Assembly (NCBI RefSeq): GCF_008195825.1
Contig: NZ_CP043329.1
Coordinates: forward strand, 2,542,001 to 2,606,000
Direction of reading: 5' to 3'
Source: Pedobacter aquae
Lineage (GTDB): Bacteria; Bacteroidota; Bacteroidia; Sphingobacteriales; Sphingobacteriaceae
Length of the DNA stretch: 64,000 nt
The position numbers and the translations under genes are program-made. Positions 24,241 through 39,200 of this stretch are shown piece after piece. The notes beneath the pieces are model-generated. The model worked only from the letters and a program-made list of their open reading frames with translations. It was not told where the DNA came from and ran no database searches. Numbering within the stretch: position 1 is the stretch's first letter; each line of letters opens with the position of its first letter.

Positions 24241-27200
24241 AGTACTGTCTTTTTCACATAAAACTCATCGTCTAAAGCTATAGGGGCATCGTTTACAGCT
24301 ACAAGGGTAATAATCACTGTAGCAATATTAGATAATCTGCCTAAAGCATCTCTAACGGTATAAGTAAAGCTATCAAAACCAAACTCATTTAAAGCCGGAG
24401 TATAAATGGCTTTGCCACTTTGCATCATTTGCACTCTGCCCTTTTGCGGGTTAGAAACCACATTTACACTTGCTGTATTAATTCCATCTGCATGGAAATC
24501 ATTATCGGTAACAGAAAAAGTAATAGGTGTATCTTCTAAAGTACTTATCCTATCATCATTAGCTACAGGACCAATGTCATCATTTAGGATGGTAGCACTA
24601 GCATCATTACCCAAAATCATTTTACCTGCAAAATTGGTTGATAAGTCAAATATTTTGAAACCAAAAGTCTCGTTATTTTCTAATTCTATATCGCCAATTA
24701 CAGGTACGGCAATGGTTTTAGTTTCGCCAGCAAAACCTGCAAATGAAACTCTGCCTGTACGGCTTTCATAATCTCTATTGGCGGTTGTAGCAGAAATATC
24801 GTAAGTATTATAGTCTAGGGTAAAAGAACGGTCGGTTGCTTTATCTAAAGTGATGTTAAAGTTAAAACTCTTTTGACCTAAATTTCCTTCTAAAGTTGGT
24901 GCCGGGGCAGTTATAGTAAGCTTGGCAACATCATTATCAAAAATATTAACCACTGGTACAGGCTGTGCTAAGCTCAGATTGTTATAAGCGTTTGCTATTT
25001 GTATGTTATTAAGTGCTACCGTTTCTGTTTCTTCTAAAACCAAATCATCGGCTACAGCTAATGGCAGCGCCACACTGTTTTGCCCTGCCGGGATAACCAT
25101 ACTACCCGTTGCCGGATTTGCTGTATAATCACTACTGCCGGCTGTACCCGCCAAACGATAGGTGATATTGATAGGTTGGTCTGAATTTACGCCCGGAGGT
25201 AAACTAAAAGTAAATCTTGCATCTTGCAAACCTTCTGTACCGTCTATTTTAGAAATGGTGATGATACCTTCATCATCATTTAAAATGGTAGCCATACTGC
25301 TATTTACCGGAATGCTTAACCGATTATTAAAATTGTTACTTAAGCCAGAAATGGTGAAATTAAAATTCTCATTGCCTTCAAGTTTTAAATCGCCGTTTAC
25401 AAAAACGGTAACGGTACGGATTTCTCCGGCAGTTCCGGCGAAACTTAAAACTCCGGTAGCGGCATTATAATCATTATCGGCATTGGTTGCAGAGCCGTCT
25501 TGTGTTGCGTAGTTTAAAGTAAAATTATTACCAGTTGCTTTATCAAGCGTAACGGTAAAATTAAATGGGGTTGTGCCATTATTTCCCTCGTTTATTCTAA
25601 TGGCATCGCTTATTCTTAAGGTAGCAACATCATTATCAATAATTCTAAGGGTTGGTAAAACAGGGTTAAAACTTATACTACTATTATAATTACTATTGAT
25701 AGAATTGATAGTTATACTAATGGTTTCATCCTCCTCAATGATATCATCATCAATAACAGGTAAATCTAAAATTGCTCTTTCTGCTCCGGCAGGAATAGCG
25801 ATAACTCCATTTACAGAGCCTCTATAATCTGTATCTCCGGCTGTAGCCGTACCACCTAAAGTGTAGTTGATAACGGTGGGAATATCGGCGGTAACTCCGG
25901 CAGGGAAACTAAAAATAAACCTAGCCGCTTGCTGGCCTGCCTCGGCCCCATTAAGGCCAGTAACTGTAATTACAGCAGTATCATCATTTTTTATGGTGGC
26001 CGTAGCCGATGAATTTTGCAGCGTTAACCTTCCTTCAAATGTGTTTGATAAAGTTCCTAAAGCTACTCTCAATATTTCATCAGCTTCTAGTTTTCTATCT
26101 CCATTAACAAGAACACGTATATTTCTTGTTTCATTAACATTACCTGTAAAATTTAATTGTGCGCTAATAGGCACATAATCAGCATCAGCAGAGGTGGCTG
26201 TGGCATCTGCGGTAGCAAAACTTAAGGTAAAAGGTAAACTGGTTTGTTTATTTAAGCTAACCGTAAAAACTGCTTCGCTTGTTCCTAAATTACCTTCGTT
26301 TAGCTCTATATTCTGGATACTTAAATGGCCTGTATCGTTATCTTCTATTTCTGCTTGGGCTGGCGAGTTTACTACCGTAATCCCATTAAAACTGTTATTA
26401 ATTACCGCTCCGGCAGTTAAAATCAAAGTTTCTTTGCCTTCAATAATTTCATCGTTAACAACAGGCAAGCTTAATAATACATTATTTTGCCCGGCAGGTA
26501 TAGTAACTGTACCGGCTAAAGCGCCTGTATAATCATTGGTAGTTGCAGTACCTGTTAAAGCGTAAGGAATGGTTGTAGCAACATCACTCACTACCTGAGG
26601 CGGGAAACTAAATCTAAACCTTACAGCTGTACCATCTTCAGAGCCATTTAAAGCAGTAATCATGATGCTTCTGTTCGCCGGGATATTATCATCATCTAAA
26701 ATAATTCCTCGGGCTGGCGAACCTGCTACTTTTAAACGATTGTTAAAATTATCGGTTAAACCTAGTAAATTCACGAAGAAATCTTCTGTCTGCTCGATAT
26801 TTCTATCGCCATTAACCAATACAGTAACAGGGTAACTTTCTGATGCATTGCCTGCAAAATTAAGTGTGCCACTGCGTGGAATATAATCATTAGCCACAAC
26901 CGTAGCGCTACCATCGGCCGTTGCGTAATTGATGCTGAAACTTCTACCTGTATTTTTATCTAAGCTAATTATGAAAGTTAAAGCTGTTGTGCCTGTATTT
27001 CCTTCGTTTACGCTGATGGGACCATTAATACTTAGGGTAGCTTCGTCATTATCTCTAATGATAGCTGTTGGAATAAGTGGATTTAAAGTAATAGCAGCAC
27101 TATAAAGGGTGTTTAAAGCGCTTACGCTGATGCTGATGGTTTCATCTTCTTCTATCAAGTTATCATCTACAACAGGTAAAGAAAGTGTAGCGCTGTTTTG

Positions 27201-30200
27201 ATAAGGTGCTATGGTAATACTACCCGTATTTGCACCCCTATAATCTACACCGGCAGCTAAAGCAGTACCAGCAAGCTGATAATCTATCTGGATAGGCTCA
27301 TCTGTAAGCACATTTGGCGGTAAGCTAAAAATAAAACTTACTGGGGCGCCACCTTCTGTGCCATCTGTTTTGGTAATGCTTACCTGCGCATCATCATCGT
27401 TTAGAATAGTGCCTGTAACAGTATGGATAGGGATGCTTAAACGGTTATTAAAATTATCTACCAGAGGCTCTAGCATAAGATTAAACTGTTCGTCTCGCTC
27501 TATATTAATGTCTCCATTGATGGTGATGGTGATGGTTTTTCGCTCGTTAGCATCGCCTGTAAAGGCAATAGTTTCTGCTTTTGCGATATAATCTTGGTCT
27601 GCAACCGTAGCGGTAGCATCAGCAGTACGGAAACTCACATCAAAACCACGTGAAGTTTGTCTATTTAAAACAACATCGAAATTGATTTGCGTTACGCCAT
27701 TATCGCCTTCTGTAATTTGGGCAGCTTCTAGGGTTAAGGTTGCTTCATCATTATCTTTAATTTGAAGTGTTGATGGCGAATTAGCAACCACAATATCTTG
27801 ATAGTTGCTGTTATTGATATTACCTGTTATCAAAGAAACGGTTTCGGTATCTTCTACAATAGCATCATCTGTAACGGTAAGATTTAAAGTAACGCTATTT
27901 TGCCCTGCCGGGATGATTAAGCTACCTGTGGCGGCTGTTTGAAAATCTTGATTGATAATTGCCGTACCGCCCAAAGTGTAGAATATTTCGGTATCGGTAT
28001 CTAAAGTTACGCCACTTGGGAAAGCTACGCTAAAAGAAGCATTGTTTGCACCTTCTTCGCCATCAATTTTAGTGATAATTAGTGTTTTATTCAGCGGATT
28101 ATTATCATCATCTAAAATAATTCCTCTGCTAGGTGAACCAGAAATTCTTAATCGACCGTCATAAGAAAGACTTAAGTTTTCTAACCAAAGCTCAAAAAAC
28201 TCGGTACCTTCTACTCTAGTATCGCCATTAATGGTAAGGGCAATGGTTTTAGTTTCATTGGCTAAACCAGCAAAAGCTAAAGTACCTGTAAGACTTTGAT
28301 AATCGTTATTAACCACACTGGCAGTAGCATCTTGTGTACGATAGTAAACCGTAAAATTAGCAGCTACGGCTTTGTCTAATTTAACTTCAAAAGTGAGGGT
28401 TTTAGTTCCTGTATTTCCCTCTGTAATACTTAAAGGACCATTAATGGTTAAGGTAGAAATATCATTATCTTCTATGCTTAAAGTATCTATACTGCTTCGC
28501 ATTTGAAGATTATAATCACTCATTACATTATTTACGCTTAGTACTACGGTTTCTGTTTCTTCAAGCAGCGTATCATCTATCACATTAATATCTAAAATAG
28601 CGCTATTTGTATTGGCAGGTATGGTTACACTACCTGCTGCTGGGTTGTTATAATCTGTCCCGGCAGCAGCAGAACCAGATAATACGTAGTTGATTTGTAC
28701 AGGTTTATCTACCGTAACACCTGCTGGTAAACTAAAAATAAATTGTCCCTTTTGCGCTCCGGTTTCTTTTCCGTTTAGGGATGATAAGGTGATATCTCCT
28801 AAATCATCATTATTAATAACAGCATTTACAGTAGGATTAACAAGCGTTAAACGGTTATTAAAGTTTTCTGATAGCGAATCTAATAACATGCTAAAAACCT
28901 CGTTGGCTTCTATTTTACGGTCGCCTTTTACATCAACGGTAAAATTGATGGTTTCACCTGCATTGCCATTAAAGCTTAAATTACCGCTGGTTAAGGTATA
29001 ATCTTGGTCGGTAATTGTAGCTGTACCATCAAGGGTTTTATATGTTACAGTAAACGGAGTAGAAACTTTTTTATTTAAACTTACTGTAAAGGTAAAAGGC
29101 GCTGTACCTACATTGCCCTCGTTCATAGGAGCCGGACCAATTAAGGTTAGAGTAGCATCATCATTATCTAAAATAGCTAAAGAAATACCCGAATTATTAA
29201 CCAAAATTGGATAAGAACTTGCCACTAAGCCTGTAGTTAAAATTACATTTTCTGTAAGTTCTACCTCTTGGTCGTCTATCACCGGAAGGTTTAAAATAAA
29301 CTCATTATTATTAGCAGGAATGGTAATATTACCATTGATAGCGCCAGTATAATCTGTCCCTTGGCCAATTGACAATCCGCTTAAAGTATAAGGAATGGTT
29401 ATATTTTGGTCTACAGTAACATCGGTATCAAAATTAAATTTGAAGATAGCTGGTTTAGTGCCATCGGCTCTTTCTTCACCATCTTCTTTGGTGATGGTGA
29501 TATTGCTATTATCATCATTTATAATTGTGGCCGATGTTTGCGTTTGTGCAAAGCTTAACCTATTGCCAAAATTGGTGCTAAGGTTACTTATCAAGAAATT
29601 GAAGGCTTCATTGGCTTCTATTTTTCTATCTCCGTTGATAGAAATTCTTACCGTTTTAGCTTCGCCAGCAGTACCGTTGAAATTTAAAACCCCAGCAAGC
29701 GGAATATAATCTTGGTCGCTGGCTTTAGCTTGGTCATCTGCGCTAGCAAAATTTATGTTAAATGCTGTGGCGGTTTCTTTGTTTAGGGTAATGGTGAAAT
29801 CGGCAAAAGAGACGTCGCCTAAATTACCTTCTGTAATAGAAAGTGGTGCATTCAGGGTAATTAGAGCTATATCATTATCTATAATTTGAAGGGTTGGCAA
29901 AGTATTTTCTACCGTTAGCGGATAAGGAGCGCTTACATTTACACCAGAAATACTTACAGTTTCATTGCCCTCCACAATGGCGTCATCAACAATATTTAAC
30001 TCGGTATCTATAGAAGAAGTACCTGCCGGGATGGTGATGGTATTTAAATTTAGGGAAGTGTAATCTGCCGGAGCTAATGCTATACCGCCTAAAGTATAAT
30101 TAATAACAGTTGGTGCATCTGCTGTTACTCCGTTTATAAAGCTAAATCTGAAAATTCCTTTTGTACCATCCTCAGAACCGTTTACTGCTGTTACTCGGAT

Positions 30201-33200
30201 GGTGCCTGCATCATCATTTAATAGGGTTGCTTTACCAACTGATGCGGTATTATCTAAAGCTAATCTATTTTCAAAAGTATTAGAAATAGCTCCTAAAACT
30301 AGGTTAAAGACCTCGTCTTGCTCTATTTTTAAATCTCCGTTATAGGTGATGGCAATATTTTGTGTTTCATTGGCATTACCATTAAAGTTTAGCACATTAT
30401 TGATGCGGGCTACATAATCTTCTCCGGCTGTAGCGTTAACGTTTTGCGTATTGTAAATGATGTTGAAAGGCAGCTTGGTAGCTTTATCTAAACTTACGGT
30501 AAAGATTAAGGTTTGTGTGCTGCTATTGCCTTCTTGCACACTAACATTGTTGATAGCTATTGTAGCCCTATCATTATCCAAAATGTCTAAACTTTGAGCT
30601 GCGTTTGCTAAGGTAATACCATAAACACTTAAAGGTAAAGTAGCGCTTAGGCTTAGTGTTTCTGTACCTTCCACCACAGCATCATCAACCATTTGAACTG
30701 GTAAAACCACGCTATTTGCCCCGGCATTGATGGTGATACTACCCGGTAAATTAGCAAAATCTGCCCCTGTAGTTGCCGAGCCTGATAACAAATAATTAAT
30801 GTTGATGTCTTGGTCTGCTGTTATACCTGCTGGTAAGCTAAACCTAAATAAACCATCTTTAATACCCTCTTCGCCATTTTCGCTGCTGATGGCAATAGCG
30901 CCAGTATCATCATTCAAGATACGAAGTTGTAGCGGCGAGCCTTGTACGGTTAAGCGGTTATCAAAATTGATACTTGGCGCACTTAAATTGATAGCTAAAG
31001 TTTCATCAGCTTCAATTTTTTGATCGCCACGGATAAATAATTTAAAGGTTTTGCTCTCTCCGGCTTGACCGAAAAAATCTATAAAACCTGCTAAATCTAA
31101 ATAATCTTGGTCTGTTGTACTGGCTGTGATACCTGTTGCAGCATAATCTACCCTAAAAGGCGAAACCGTTGCTTTGTTTAAAGTTACAGTATAGGTAACT
31201 TCTGTTGAGCCGCTGTTGCCTTCATTCACAGCTGTACTTCCTGTTAAGGTGAGTTGGGCAACATCATTATCTGTAATATTTACCACAGGCAAAACCGGGT
31301 TAAGGGTGATGCCGCTATAGACACTATTAACCGAAACCGCAGTAAGACTTACATTTTCTGTAAATTCTACCAAATCATCATCATTGATGTTTAAAGTTAA
31401 AGTTCCTGATGATGCATTTGCAGGAATAGTAATAGCTGTTGCAGATGGATTTGCAGTATAATCTACTCCCGCTCCGCTTGCTGTACCACCTAAACTAAAG
31501 TTAATTAGGGTTTCTTTATCGGATGTAAAGCCCGTAGGAAAACTGAAAATAAATTGCCCATTGTTTCCACCCTCGGCAGCATCTTGTTTGGTGATACTGA
31601 TAACAGCCGCATCGTCATTTTCTATAGTACCATTTACTGTGTTAGCCGGGATTGTTAAATGACCTTCAAAATTGTTAGATAAAGTACCAAGGATGATATT
31701 AAACACCTCGTTAGCTTCTATTTTGGTATCGCCTGTGATAGGAATACTAATGGTTTCTGTTTCATTAGCTGCACCATTAAAACTTAATAAAGCGCCGCCA
31801 GGTACAGCTTGATAATCTTCGCCAGCGTTTGCATTAACATCAGCGGAAGCGTAAGCTAAAGTGAAAGGTAAAGCAGTTTGTTTGTCTAAAGTAACTGTAA
31901 ATAACATATTGCTGCTACCTGTATTAAGCTCGGGCTGGTTAATTGCTGTAATGGTTAAAGTAGCCTCATCATTATCAGTAATGGTAATGGTTTCTTGCGG
32001 ATTATTGATACTGATATTTAAGCTATTTGGTCTAACTGAGGCTGTTATCCTAACCGTTTCTGTGCCTTCTACAATTAAATCATCAGTAATGATAACTGGT
32101 AAATTTATAGCATTACTGCCCGCTGCTAATACCAAAGTACCTGATGTTGCGGCATGGTCTGCTCCTGATAAAGCTGTACCATCTATCACATAATCTATAG
32201 TTAAATTCTCGCTGGCAACTACGCCTACAGGCAAGCTAAAAGTAAAGCTTCCGTTATTTGCTCCTTCCTCACCATTTAGTTTGGTAATGTTGATGTTATC
32301 GTTATCATCATTTAAAATATTAACCGCCAAAGGCGAACCTTGTAGCACCAATCTGTTATTGAAGTTATTATCTAAACCAGAAAGTTGTAGGGTAAAAGTT
32401 TCATTTGGTTCAATATCGATATCGCCATTTACTAAAACATTGATAGTTTTGGTTTCATTGGCTAAACCGGTAAAATTTAAAGTTCCTGATGATGCTACAT
32501 AATCTGAATTGGCACTTGTAGCTGTTTGATTTTGTGTGCTGTAATTGATATTGAAACCTGCTCCGGTTGCTTTGGTTAGCTTTACGGTATAGGTTAAAGT
32601 TGTAAAACCAGTATTACCTTCTAAAACACTTGGCGGACCAGCCAAAACAAGTTCTGCTTGGTCATTATCGGTAATGTTTAAAATTGGCCTTGCTGGGTCT
32701 AAACTAATACCTGGGTAGGCAGCATCAAGTGCCAAACCTAATACTTCCACCGTTTCTGTGTCTTCTATACGGGTATCGTTAATGATGTTGAGCGTAATTT
32801 CTGCAAAAGAAGCACCTGCCGGGATAGTGATGCTTGATGTGAAATTAGCGGTATAATCTGCATCTAAACCTGATGGTAGGGCCGTACCCGCCAAATTATA
32901 ATTTAAAACAATAGGCTGTGCAGCAGTTGCTCCGTTTAAAAACTCGAATCTTATTTTACCATTAACACCATCCTCAGAGCCATTGCTTACCACCATTCTA
33001 ATGATGCCAGAATCATCATTTTGGATGGCTGCAACACTAGTATTTACAGGTATACTTAACCTATTTTGAAAGTTATTAGATAGACTACCTAATAAAAGGT
33101 TCAATATTTCATTGGGTTCTACTTTGGTATCGCCATTAATGACTATTTCTACCGTTTGCTGCTCATTTGCTAAACCATTAAAATTTAAAGTACCCGTTTT

Positions 33201-36200
33201 CAATACAAAATCTTCTCCTGCAAGAGCGCTTCCATCAACAGTTTGGTAAGGTATAGAAAACGGCTGCGCTGTTGCGGCAGTTAACCTCAATATAAAAGTT
33301 TGTGTGCTGGTGCCCACATTTCCTTCTGGTGCGGCAGTTGGGGCGGTAACTAAAATTTCTGCAATATCATTATCCTGAATGTTTAATGATGCAGTACTGT
33401 TAGTTAAATTGATACCATAAGCACTATTTACAGCCACTGCATTTAATTCTAGTGTTTCTTGTCCTTCTACAATGGCATCATCAACTACATTGATATTTAG
33501 CTGAGCGCTATTTTGCCCTGCAGGAATGGTAATGGTTACTGGCGATGGATTCGTCAAATAATCTGCATTAGTAGCAGTGCCAGACAAAACGTAATTGATA
33601 ACTGTTGCTTGGTCTGAAGTTACGTTAGCCGGAAAGCTAAACCTAAAATAACCATTGGCGCCACCCTCGGCACCATCTGCTGCAGTAATGGTAATATCGC
33701 CAGAATCATCATTTAAAATGGTGGCCGATACAGTATTTTGTGGAACGGTTAATAAGCCACCAAAATCATCACTTAAACCACTAATGATAAAGTTAAAAAG
33801 CTCATCAGCTTCTATTTTAGCATCTCCATTTACAACAACATTAACAGTTCTGGTTTCTCCGGCAGTAGCCCCAGTAAAACTTAATTGGTTGGTCTGCGGA
33901 ACAAAGTCTTGATCAGTGGCACTAGCAGTACCGTTTACTGTGGTATAATTAATAGTAAAAGGCCTTTGTGTAGCTTTACTTAAAACTACCGTAAAGGCAA
34001 CATTTTGTGTAGTTGCACTAGCACCCTCTGTAATACTTGGCGGCCCTGTTAATTGTAGTGTTGCAGCATCATTATCTAAAATATTAGCATTGGTTGTTAA
34101 GCTTAACGCTGTTATGTTATAATCGCTAACGATATTGTTAATGGTTAGGATAAGCGTTTCAGTATTCTCAACCAAATCATCATCAATTACAGGAAGAGTT
34201 AAGATAATACTCCCTGTATTGGCGGGTAAAACAATGGTATTGGTGATAGCTCCGGTATAATCAGTTCCGTTACTAGCAGAACCACTTAAGGTATAAGTAA
34301 TACTGGTATTTTTATCTACCGTTATTCCGGCTGGTAAAGCAAAGGTGAAACTTGCAGGAACTAAACCTTGCTCATTTCCGTTGCTAGCTGTGATACTTAA
34401 TTGGGCTTGGTCATCATTTAAAATAGTTCCTGTTGCAAGGGCATCAGCGAAAGCTAAATGGCCACCAAAATTATTACTGATAGCACTTAAATTTAGGGTA
34501 AAAGTTTCATCGGCTTCAATCTTGGCATCACCGTTAAGGGTAATATTGATGGTTCTTACCTCACCTGCTGTACCATTAAAAGTTAAAGTACTATTTACTG
34601 CTGCCAGGTAATCTTCTCCGGCTGTAGCTGTAGCATTTGCTGTGGAATAGCTTACATTAAAACTCTCTTTAGTTGGCTGATTTAGGGTAACATCAAAACT
34701 TAAAATTTTGGTACCATTATCTCCTTCTGTTATACTGGCATCAGCAATACTCAGGGTGGCAAAATCATTATCTGTAATATTTAAAGTTTGTGGCGAATTA
34801 GCAATCACAATATTATAAGGACTTGTTACCGTCCCTGTAGTGATAGAAATACTCTCTGTACCTTCTACAATAGCATCATTTATGACAGGTAAATTTAAGC
34901 TAACACTATTACTTCCTGCTGGTATGGTGATGGTTCCGGTAAGTGCCCCTGTATAGTCTGAACCATTACCTAAAGCCAAGCCGCCCAAAGTATAATTAAA
35001 AGTTATGGCTTGGTCTGCCACAACACCTGCTGGTAAACTAAAAGTAAAAACAGCTGCTGCGCCGCCTTCTACTCCGTTTGTGCTGGTAATATTGATATTT
35101 CCGCTATCATCATTTAATATTTTGGCTGTTGCCGATGTATTTGCAAGTGTTAAAAGACCACCAAAATTTTCGCTTAAATTGCTTAAAGCGAGATTAAACA
35201 ACTCATCGGCTTCTATTTTAGCGTCTCCGTTTAGGGTTACGCTTACCGTCCTAATTTCATTTAAAGCGCCAGAAAAACTTAAGCTACCATTCTCTGTGAT
35301 ATAATCTTCTCCGGATAAAGCAGTTAAATTATTGGTATCATAATCTATAGCAAAAGGGCGTTCTGTTGCTTTGTTTAATTGAACTTGAAATTGTACGATT
35401 TTGCTGGTACCATCTGCTCCCTCTGTAACATCTGCAGGGCCAATTAAGGTTAAAGTACCAGCATCGTTATCTAAAATATTTAAAGTTTGTGGCGAGTTGC
35501 TTACGCTGATGGTATAAGGACTATTAACCAAACTACTGCTTAAAATGATGGTTTCTAAGCCTTCTATCGTATTGTCATCAATTACAGGTAGGCTAAGCGT
35601 TACATTATTTTGCCCTGCCGGGATGATGATGGTGCCAGAAGTTGCCCCGGTATAATCAGCCGCAGCAGTTGCCGAGCCTGCTAAGGTATAGCTAATTTCT
35701 GTTGGGCTATCAACCGTAACGCCCGTAGCAAAACCGAAAGTAAAAGTACCTGCAACTTGCCCAGTTTCATTTCCGTTAGTAGAAGTGATTTGAATGGTTG
35801 AAGCATCATCATTTACAATGGTACCCGTTGCACTTGCATTGCCTATAGCTAAATGGTTATTAAAATTTTTAGATAGATTTTGAAGAGTAACCGTAAAAAG
35901 CTCATTCGGTTCTATTTTAGCATCACCAATAACCGTTATAGTGGCTGTTCTCACCTCTCCAGCGGTACCAGAAAAACCTAAAGTTCCGTTGGCTACAGCC
36001 TGATAGTCTTCACCTGCTAAAGCTGTACCGTTTGTAGTAAAATAATTAACAGAGAAAGATTCTTTAACCGCATTGTTTAGCGTTACGTTAAAGCTGAAGA
36101 TCTTGTTACCGCTATTACCTTCTGTTTCTGTCACATTAGAGATAGAAATGTTGGCATTATCATTATCGGTAATGGTAATTGTTTGTGGCGAGTTGGTAAC

Positions 36201-39200
36201 AGTAATACCGTAGGGGTTAGCAATGGCTCCGGTTGTTAGGGTTAAATTTTCGGTGCCCTCAACTAAATTATCATCAATAACATTAAGGGTTAACGATACA
36301 GAATTTTGCCCTGCTGGTAAAACGATATTCCCTACAGCTGTACCCGTAAAATCACTACCATTAGCTAAAGCAGAACCTGTAAGTGCATAAGGGATAAGCA
36401 AATTTTGGTCGGCAGTTTTACCATTATCTAAAGTAAAAGTAAAGCGCACATTCTGGCCTCCTTCTGCACCATCTATTTTGGTAATGGTAATATTGGCAGC
36501 ATCATCATTTACAATGTTTCCGCTTGTATTAGGACTTGGAATAGTTAAACGACCACCAAAATTATTGTTCAACGTTGTCAGCAATAAATTAAAACTTTCA
36601 TTTGCTTCTAGCTTTTGGTCGCCATTTACTAAAACCGTAATGTTTTGTACCTCGTTTAAAGTGCCGTTAAAAGTTAAGGTTCCGCTGCTCGTTACATAAT
36701 CATTATCTGCTATGGTAGCTATATTATTTGCAGTATTATAATTTACCGTAAAGCTACTGCTAGTTGCTTTACTTAAAGTTACCGTATAGTTGAAAGCAGT
36801 TGTGCCGCTATTACCTTCTGCTAAAACAATGGGGTTACTGATGGTTAAAGTGGCAGCATCATTATCAAAAATATTTAAAGTTGGCACCGTTGGATTTAAC
36901 GTAATGTTAGTCCCTAAAGGCAAACTATAGGCACTATTTATTCTTACAATATCTATGATTACTGTTTCTGTACCTTCAACAATATCATCATTTACCGTAT
37001 TTAAAGTTAAAGTTGCGCTTTGTTGCCCTGCCGGGATGATGACAGAACCTGTTAAAGCTTCTGGATAATCTGGGCCGCTACCTGTTGCAGTACCGCTAAG
37101 TTCGTATTCAACTTCGGTATCAGCATCGGCAAAAACTCCCGGAGGGAAACTAAAAATAAACCTAGCTGGGATAGCATTTTCCTCGTTTCCATCTACTTTG
37201 GTGATGGTAATTTGCGCATTATCATCATTATTAATAGTGCCTGTAGCGGTTCCCATAAAAATGGTATTGCCTCCGGTGGGGTTGGCTAATGTTATGGTAA
37301 AGGTTTCATTAGCTTCAATAATATTATCTGTTGCAATGGGGATAAGAATATTTGTTGTTGTACTTCCTGCCGGGATGGTTATAGTGCCACTAGTTAATCC
37401 AGCAAAATCAGATGCTTGGGTAGTGCCGTTTGCGATAGCATAATCTACAGAAATATCACAAGCAGAAACTGCAGACAAACTAACTGGGAAACTAAGATTT
37501 CGGGTGCCCCCTGTACCCTCTGCTACAATTGCACTAGCAACACTTATTGTTCTAACATTTATACTTACCGATGCATCTTCTTTGATATTATTACAACCTG
37601 CTGTACCTGCATTACATTCTATTAAAGGGTCTGTTGGTGGTAAAGCATCTTCATTGGTGGCGTCTGGGTCTGTAACATCAATAGGTCTTAAAATAGATGC
37701 GCTGGTACTTAAAGTTCCACCCGGATAATTATTTAAAGCTCCATTAATAGTAAATGCGATAACGGCAGCATTAGACATGTCTAAAGTTGCGCTATATTGA
37801 CCAGAAGTAGTTGCACTACCAGTTATAGTTGCTGTACCCGTTGTAACTGCTGATGTTGTGCTGCTAACGTTAAATTGTGTTGGAAAGTTAAAAGTAAATT
37901 TTGCCCCAGAAACAGCATCAGGACCATTATTTCTTACCCTAACTACGTAGCTGATATTTTCACCAACACAATAAGAAGTTTTACTTGGTACAATACTGAT
38001 GACTTCTAAATCTGCCTCTTTAAGTGTCACATTCATAAATGGAAGCACTGTATTACTCACTACATATGTCCAGGTGTCTAATCCTACTTCATTTCCAAAC
38101 GCATTATCATTATAGGCGTTGCTACCCCATTTATGCCCATTTACAGCACTACTAATACCATTTACGGATGCATCTCTAGGATTAGAAGGGTTAGTATTAG
38201 AGGAAATACCAGTATCATTCCAATAGACAATATCATTAGGCGCATTTACGCCGTTTAATCGTCTTATAATAATTCCATTGATATTATTTTCTACATCTAA
38301 AAACGGAAAATGGACTTCACCACCTACCAAGCTTAAGTTTAAATTGCTAGGACTAAAGGTGAAATTACCTTGAACTTTAGCTCCTAAACCATTTAAACCA
38401 TCCCAATATATGGTATTGCTTCCCGAGCCTGCTAAACCTGTTAATCTCCTATCAATAGCATCATTAAAAATTCCATTTTTATTGATATCAATATCAATAA
38501 TATAACTTCCTGTTTGGTTAGTTTCAAAAGTTAAATTAGCACCTAAAGGTGCAGTACCTGCTTGGTTTTGCGTACCTTCTTTACCTTCAAATAGAAAATT
38601 AGCTGCCTGCGGACTCACAGGAGTTGTATACAACCAAGTGCTGCCAGAAGGTGTTGCCGCAGTTGCGGGCATGCTTGCATCTGGCGTATTGAAAAATATT
38701 TTGTGAGTAATATCTGTACCGGTATCTAAAGTTCTGGGGTCTTGCACAGGAATAGTTCCTGTTAAGGTATTTACGCTTCTATAAATAGGATTCCCTAATG
38801 CATCTTTAAAGCCTTTATTATTGGCAAAAAAACTAAACACATAGCCAGATTGCCCATTATTATCTACATCATACTGATAACCATCTTTAGTAAGTATTTT
38901 AAATTTTCCTGTGAAATTAGCGTCAAAGGCACCTATTGAGCCAACAAAAATATTAGTAAAAGCTCGGCCAGTTACAAATGCCGTATTGGCACTATTTCTA
39001 ACAGAAACATCAAAAGCAGCTATTCCGGGGCTGCCACTAGATTGAGTCCAAGCTGCATTAGCATTGGTTCTATTGATACCAGATTGTTGCCCTGCAGTAA
39101 CATCAGGGGAGATAAAATCAATTTCCCAAACACCTTCTTGCCCTACGCCTACAGGTAAAATCCATGGTGTATAGCCTCCTGCATTAGGCAATGGTCCCGC

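Noticed and set aside
24406-37728. Many plus-strand frames of 70-120 codons opposite the Calx-beta gene
   Set aside because: They recur at the same place in each repeat unit and are shadows of the repeated coding sequence.
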